From NCBI RefSeq assembly GCF_001695575.1, contig NZ_LUAX01000007.1, positions 1,488,001-1,552,000 of the forward strand: a DNA stretch of 64,000 nt, read 5' to 3'. Made by a program: the position numbers and the translations under genes. Origin of the DNA: Vibrio europaeus (GTDB lineage: Bacteria; Pseudomonadota; Gammaproteobacteria; Enterobacterales; Vibrionaceae). Shown here piece by piece: positions 61,304-64,000 of this stretch. The notes beneath the pieces are model-generated. The model was not told the DNA's origin, did no database searches, and saw nothing but the letters and a program-made list of their open reading frames with translations. Numbering within the stretch: position 1 is the stretch's first letter; each line of letters opens with the position of its first letter.

Positions 61304-62614
61304 ATGAGAACAATTAAGAAACATAATGGTGTAGCAGGAATACTTTTTATAGGGCTGTTGCCGATCATGGTCATCTTTATGGCTTTTTCGATGCAAATGG
61401 CGCAACAAATGTTGGCCCATGCTCGTGTCTTGGAAGCGGCGGAAGTGTCAAGCCTAGCTTTAATTGCAAGCCCAAAAGAAACTGAAGATGACAACGTTAA
61501 ATACGCACGTCAGTTAGTGGATCGATATGTCGTTGACAATATCAATGATGTCGACGTTGAAGTGTACACGCGTAAATGCGAATACAAAGATGGCTGTGTT
61601 CAGGCGAGTGGGGAGTTGGCACCTTTCAGTGACTTTGTCGTCAGTGCAAAAGCAGAACATAAATCATGGATAGCTTATGAAGAAGCAGACTTGAAGCCTG
61701 AGTTTGAAGTCGCTGGTCAATCGGTGACACGAAAGTATCTTCCACAACCAGTAGATGTTTACTTCATCGCTGACTTCAGTGGTTCGATGAAGCATCACTG
61801 GAAAGGGGGGAAATCAAAGCTAGATGTTGTTAAACAAACGATCGAGAGAGTGGTTGAAGATATTGAAGACTTCAACACCGAAGAGAAGAGTCGCATTGCG
61901 TTAATGGGGTACAACCCAATGCACGTCAAGCAGACTGGAACGGTATATTTGAATGCTTACGGTTACCGTAGGTCGTGGCCACGAAAAGTTGCCTACAATT
62001 TTGCACGAAACACAGCCAGTCAAACGGTTGCCAAGATGTTCGACAAGCCAATCGTTTACTCAAAGGTACAAGAGTATGTATCTGGAATGTCACGTTTAGA
62101 AGTTAAATCTCTTGTGCAGAATAACGATCGGTTTGTGGACTATTACAAGTTTTACGATATTCCACTTACTGAAGATTACGCCAATTTTAAAAGAAGACTA
62201 TCAAACGCATCTCTAGGTGCTGAAGGTGGTACTTCGTCTTGGAATGGGATTATCGCTGCTGCACAAGAAGCGAATCGAGCAACAAACATTAATCCAGAGC
62301 AAGTGTTTATCGTTTTATCTGATGGTGCCGACAATGACGAAGGCTATCTACAACGCTTGGTCAACCAAGGTCTGTGCAAAGAGTTACGCTCAACTATATC
62401 TGCTAAAAGGAATCGATTCCAAAGCAAAACTGGTAGTGCGGGCAAAACCAAAGTCACTATGGGGGTAATTGGTGTGGACTACCGAGTTAAAGAATCGGAT
62501 GGATTTGGTGATTGTTTTGGTCGGAAAAACATTTACCACGCAAAAGATGGTGACGACGTTTACAAATATATTTTAAACCTAATCAACGAAGAAACAGGAA
62601 GACTTAAGGATTAA
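61304..62614 (+). CDS. tadG: TadG pilus-associated protein with a von Willebrand factor A domain
   Basis: This 436-residue protein has an N-terminal helix (residues 11-30) and a C-terminal vWA domain with a MIDAS motif DFSGS (Asp157-Ser159-Ser161) and VFIVLSDGADND. TadG proteins are needed for Flp pilus stability and are thought to bind it. ATG follows tadF within 1 nt. Confidence 0.92.
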   Translation: MRTIKKHNGVAGILFIGLLPIMVIFMAFSMQMAQQMLAHARVLEAAEVSSLALIASPKETEDDNVKYARQLVDRYVVDNINDVDVEVYTRKCEYKDGCVQASGELAPFSDFVVSAKAEHKSWIAYEEADLKPEFEVAGQSVTRKYLPQPVDVYFIADFSGSMKHHWKGGKSKLDVVKQTIERVVEDIEDFNTEEKSRIALMGYNPMHVKQTGTVYLNAYGYRRSWPRKVAYNFARNTASQTVAKMFDKPIVYSKVQEYVSGMSRLEVKSLVQNNDRFVDYYKFYDIPLTEDYANFKRRLSNASLGAEGGTSSWNGIIAAAQEANRATNINPEQVFIVLSDGADNDEGYLQRLVNQGLCKELRSTISAKRNRFQSKTGSAGKTKVTMGVIGVDYRVKESDGFGDCFGRKNIYHAKDGDDVYKYILNLINEETGRLKD

Positions 62615-62615
62615 C

Positions 62616-63182
62616 ATGAAATACCCAGTAATTATTACTTCAATCTTACTATCGCCGCTGGGTTATGCGAACTGCTTGGGTAGCGTCGATGAATTCATTA
62701 CATCAACCACCTTAGTCTCTTCTCATACAGTCAAAACTCAGGTTGCTGGTCACTTAAGCCAGCGTGAAGAAATGCTTGAAAATACTGTTTTGAGCAGCAA
62801 TCGCGATGTCGTTCATGTGGAAGCTAGAGATGAATTGTGTTTTTACGATAAAGAGACACAATCTTTAGTACTTAACTACGGTATTGATATTTACAGGCTG
62901 TCGCCTAGCCATAAGCAAGTTCTAGAGCAGTATTTAGGACTAGTTAGTGACAAAGCACAGATCTATATCGAAGGGCATGCAGACAGTTTAGGCGGCGAGG
63001 TATACAACAAAGCGCTGTCTGCGCGACGAGCTAAACAGGTAGCTAAGTATCTAAAAAACGATTTAAATCAGGGTAACAGAATTGTGGAGCATGCTTTTGG
63101 AGAAAGCTCTCCCATTTGTAACCTTACTGAGAATTCGGCGACAGGCTGCAATCGTCGCGTAGTGATAACCGTTAAATCGTGA
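62616..63182 (+). CDS. OmpA-like peptidoglycan-binding protein ending the Tad operon
   Basis: This 188-residue secreted protein has a signal peptide (cleavage after GYA) and an OmpA C-terminal domain (IYIEGHADSLGGEVYNKALS then ARRAKQVAKYL, with the peptidoglycan-binding Asp and Arg). It may anchor the Tad machine to the cell wall. Ends the operon; a strong terminator follows. Confidence 0.92.
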   Translation: MKYPVIITSILLSPLGYANCLGSVDEFITSTTLVSSHTVKTQVAGHLSQREEMLENTVLSSNRDVVHVEARDELCFYDKETQSLVLNYGIDIYRLSPSHKQVLEQYLGLVSDKAQIYIEGHADSLGGEVYNKALSARRAKQVAKYLKNDLNQGNRIVEHAFGESSPICNLTENSATGCNRRVVITVKS

Positions 63183-63249
63183 TGCGTTGTCTAATCTTTG
63201 CTTGTTTATGTATTTTGTGGGCGTCGGCGATGAGCGGATTATTTTAAAC

Positions 63250-63280
63250 AAAAGAGCCAGCAAGATTGCTGGCTCTTTTA
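63250..63280. terminator. Strong bidirectional terminator after the Tad operon
   Basis: Fourteen-bp arms (AAAAGAGCCAGCAA/TTGCTGGCTCTTTT) with flanking A and T runs; ends the Tad transcript and the convergent sulfurtransferase gene. Confidence 0.92.
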
Positions 63281-63317
63281 TATCTATAGATGATCATCGT
63301 TGAACGAGTTGCCAAAC

Positions 63318-64000
63318 TTATTTACTGCTAATCGGTAGGGATGGATCAGCTCCCCATTCCGTCCATGAACCGTCATACACTGCTAGGTTCTGATAACCGC
63401 ACAGATGAGCGGCCAATAGAACGATACACGCTGTCACCCCAGAGCCACAGCTAATTAGAGTTTGATTGGCTTGCTGCGACAGTGAGCTTTTTAGGATTGG
63501 TCGCAACTCTTCAACGGGCTTAAGCTTGTGCCTTTCCATGAGTTCAGCGAATGGCTGACAGACAGAGTTAGGAATATGGCCGCTTCGAATGCCTGCTCTT
63601 GGCTCGGCGACTTCGCTATTAAAACGGGCGCGTGAACGCGCATCGACCGTTAGGTTGTGGTTATTGTCAATTTGTTCGAGTACATAGTTAGCATCAACAA
63701 AGTAGTGTGGATCAAGCTGACCGGAGAAATCCCCCTTGGTCTCTAGTTCGCGATACGCCTTTGTGGTTACCAGACCATGAGACTTCCACTCTGTTAAACC
63801 GCCATCAAGAATATAGACTTGCTGATGACCCATTGCGCGGAACATCCACCATGCTCTTGGTGAAGCGAAGGTGCCGCTGTTGTCGTAAACAACAATGATA
63901 GAGTCGTTGTTAATCCCCAGATCTTGCGCCAAGCTATTAAATCGCTCTTCACTTGGCATCATGTGAGGTAAGGAGGCGTTCGGATCGCAAAACTCTTGGT
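63318..64000 (-). CDS. sseA: 3-mercaptopyruvate sulfurtransferase, partial at the right edge
   Basis: This is the C-terminal about 227 residues of a two-domain rhodanese-like enzyme that transfers sulfur from 3-mercaptopyruvate to thiol or cyanide. The C-terminal active-site loop CGSGVTA, the family signature for MST rather than thiosulfate rhodanese, and VDARSRARF and GIRSGHIPNS are visible. The frame stays open to the edge with NASLPHMMPSEERF, so the start is beyond 64000; the ATG at 63962 is internal. Confidence 0.9.
   Translation of the reverse strand, partial: QEFCDPNASLPHMMPSEERFNSLAQDLGINNDSIIVVYDNSGTFASPRAWWMFRAMGHQQVYILDGGLTEWKSHGLVTTKAYRELETKGDFSGQLDPHYFVDANYVLEQIDNNHNLTVDARSRARFNSEVAEPRAGIRSGHIPNSVCQPFAELMERHKLKPVEELRPILKSSLSQQANQTLISCGSGVTACIVLLAAHLCGYQNLAVYDGSWTEWGADPSLPISSK

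Noticed and set aside
1..64000. Search for insertion sequences, integrases, CRISPR repeats, rRNA and tRNA
   Set aside because: No transposase or integrase frame, no regularly spaced direct repeats and no tRNA-like or rRNA-like sequence were seen.

Overview
The window looks like a chromosomal segment of a marine gammaproteobacterium of the genus Vibrio or a close relative. The evidence is the moderate GC content, small families typical of that group (DUF3010, DUF3316 and DUF6279-type proteins), a vps/cps-type exopolysaccharide cluster, a complete Tad pilus cluster, and adjacent transaldolase-transketolase and lactate permease-dehydrogenase pairs. In known vibrios these two pairs lie on chromosome II, so chromosome II is my inference. 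I see no rRNA, tRNA, insertion sequence, integrase, phage gene or CRISPR array.

Layout. 1-5.8 kb: a CusRS/QseBC-like two-component pair (kinase cut by the left edge), small conserved and envelope proteins including a lipoprotein with a cystatin-like QVVAG motif, a TauE-type transporter and a tiny membrane protein. 5.8-10.8 kb: an ExaC-like aldehyde dehydrogenase divergent from an AcoR-like sigma-54 activator that has twin operator-like palindromes at its start; then a VOC protein divergent from an ABM-domain protein and a YtoQ-like protein, with TTGTATACAA palindromes. 10.8-26.2 kb: an exopolysaccharide locus whose first four genes follow the order vpsL-M-N-O (initiating sugar transferase, outer-membrane barrel, Wza-like exporter, Wzc-like tyrosine kinase), then flippase, glycosyltransferases, a polymerase-like protein, an acyltransferase, two little-known proteins, an O-antigen-ligase-like protein and a Wzb/VpsU-like phosphatase. 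The glycosyltransferase part is visibly AT-richer, as expected for a variable polysaccharide region.

26.3-49.9 kb is mostly metabolic: alpha/beta hydrolase, PhzF protein, lactate dehydrogenase and permease with a divergent LysR regulator, a membrane protein, a YejF-like double ABC ATPase, a LonB-like protease, D-lactate dehydrogenase, GNAT, a chemoreceptor, a Nudix hydrolase, a nucleoside-recognition membrane protein with a divergent Lrp regulator, transaldolase and transketolase with a divergent SorC-type regulator, and a LysR regulator divergent from an ABM plus RidA-like pair. 50.4-63.2 kb is a full Tad (Flp pilus) locus: LysR regulator, prepilin peptidase on the opposite strand, then flp, rcpC, rcpA, rcpB/cpaD-like, tadZABCDEFG and an OmpA-like gene in one tightly packed operon. 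The right edge cuts a 3-mercaptopyruvate sulfurtransferase gene.

Working together: the exopolysaccharide and Tad loci are the two large accessory modules and both point to surface attachment and biofilm formation. The most unusual points are the twin palindromes at the sigma-54 activator, a VpsR-box-like palindrome upstream of the exopolysaccharide operon, two polymerase/ligase-like proteins in one polysaccharide locus, a small secreted protein of unknown function inside it, the inverted tadV, a TadD with a SPOR-like tail, a TadZ without the P-loop lysine, a RidA paralogue without its catalytic arginine, and a bacterial cystatin-like lipoprotein.
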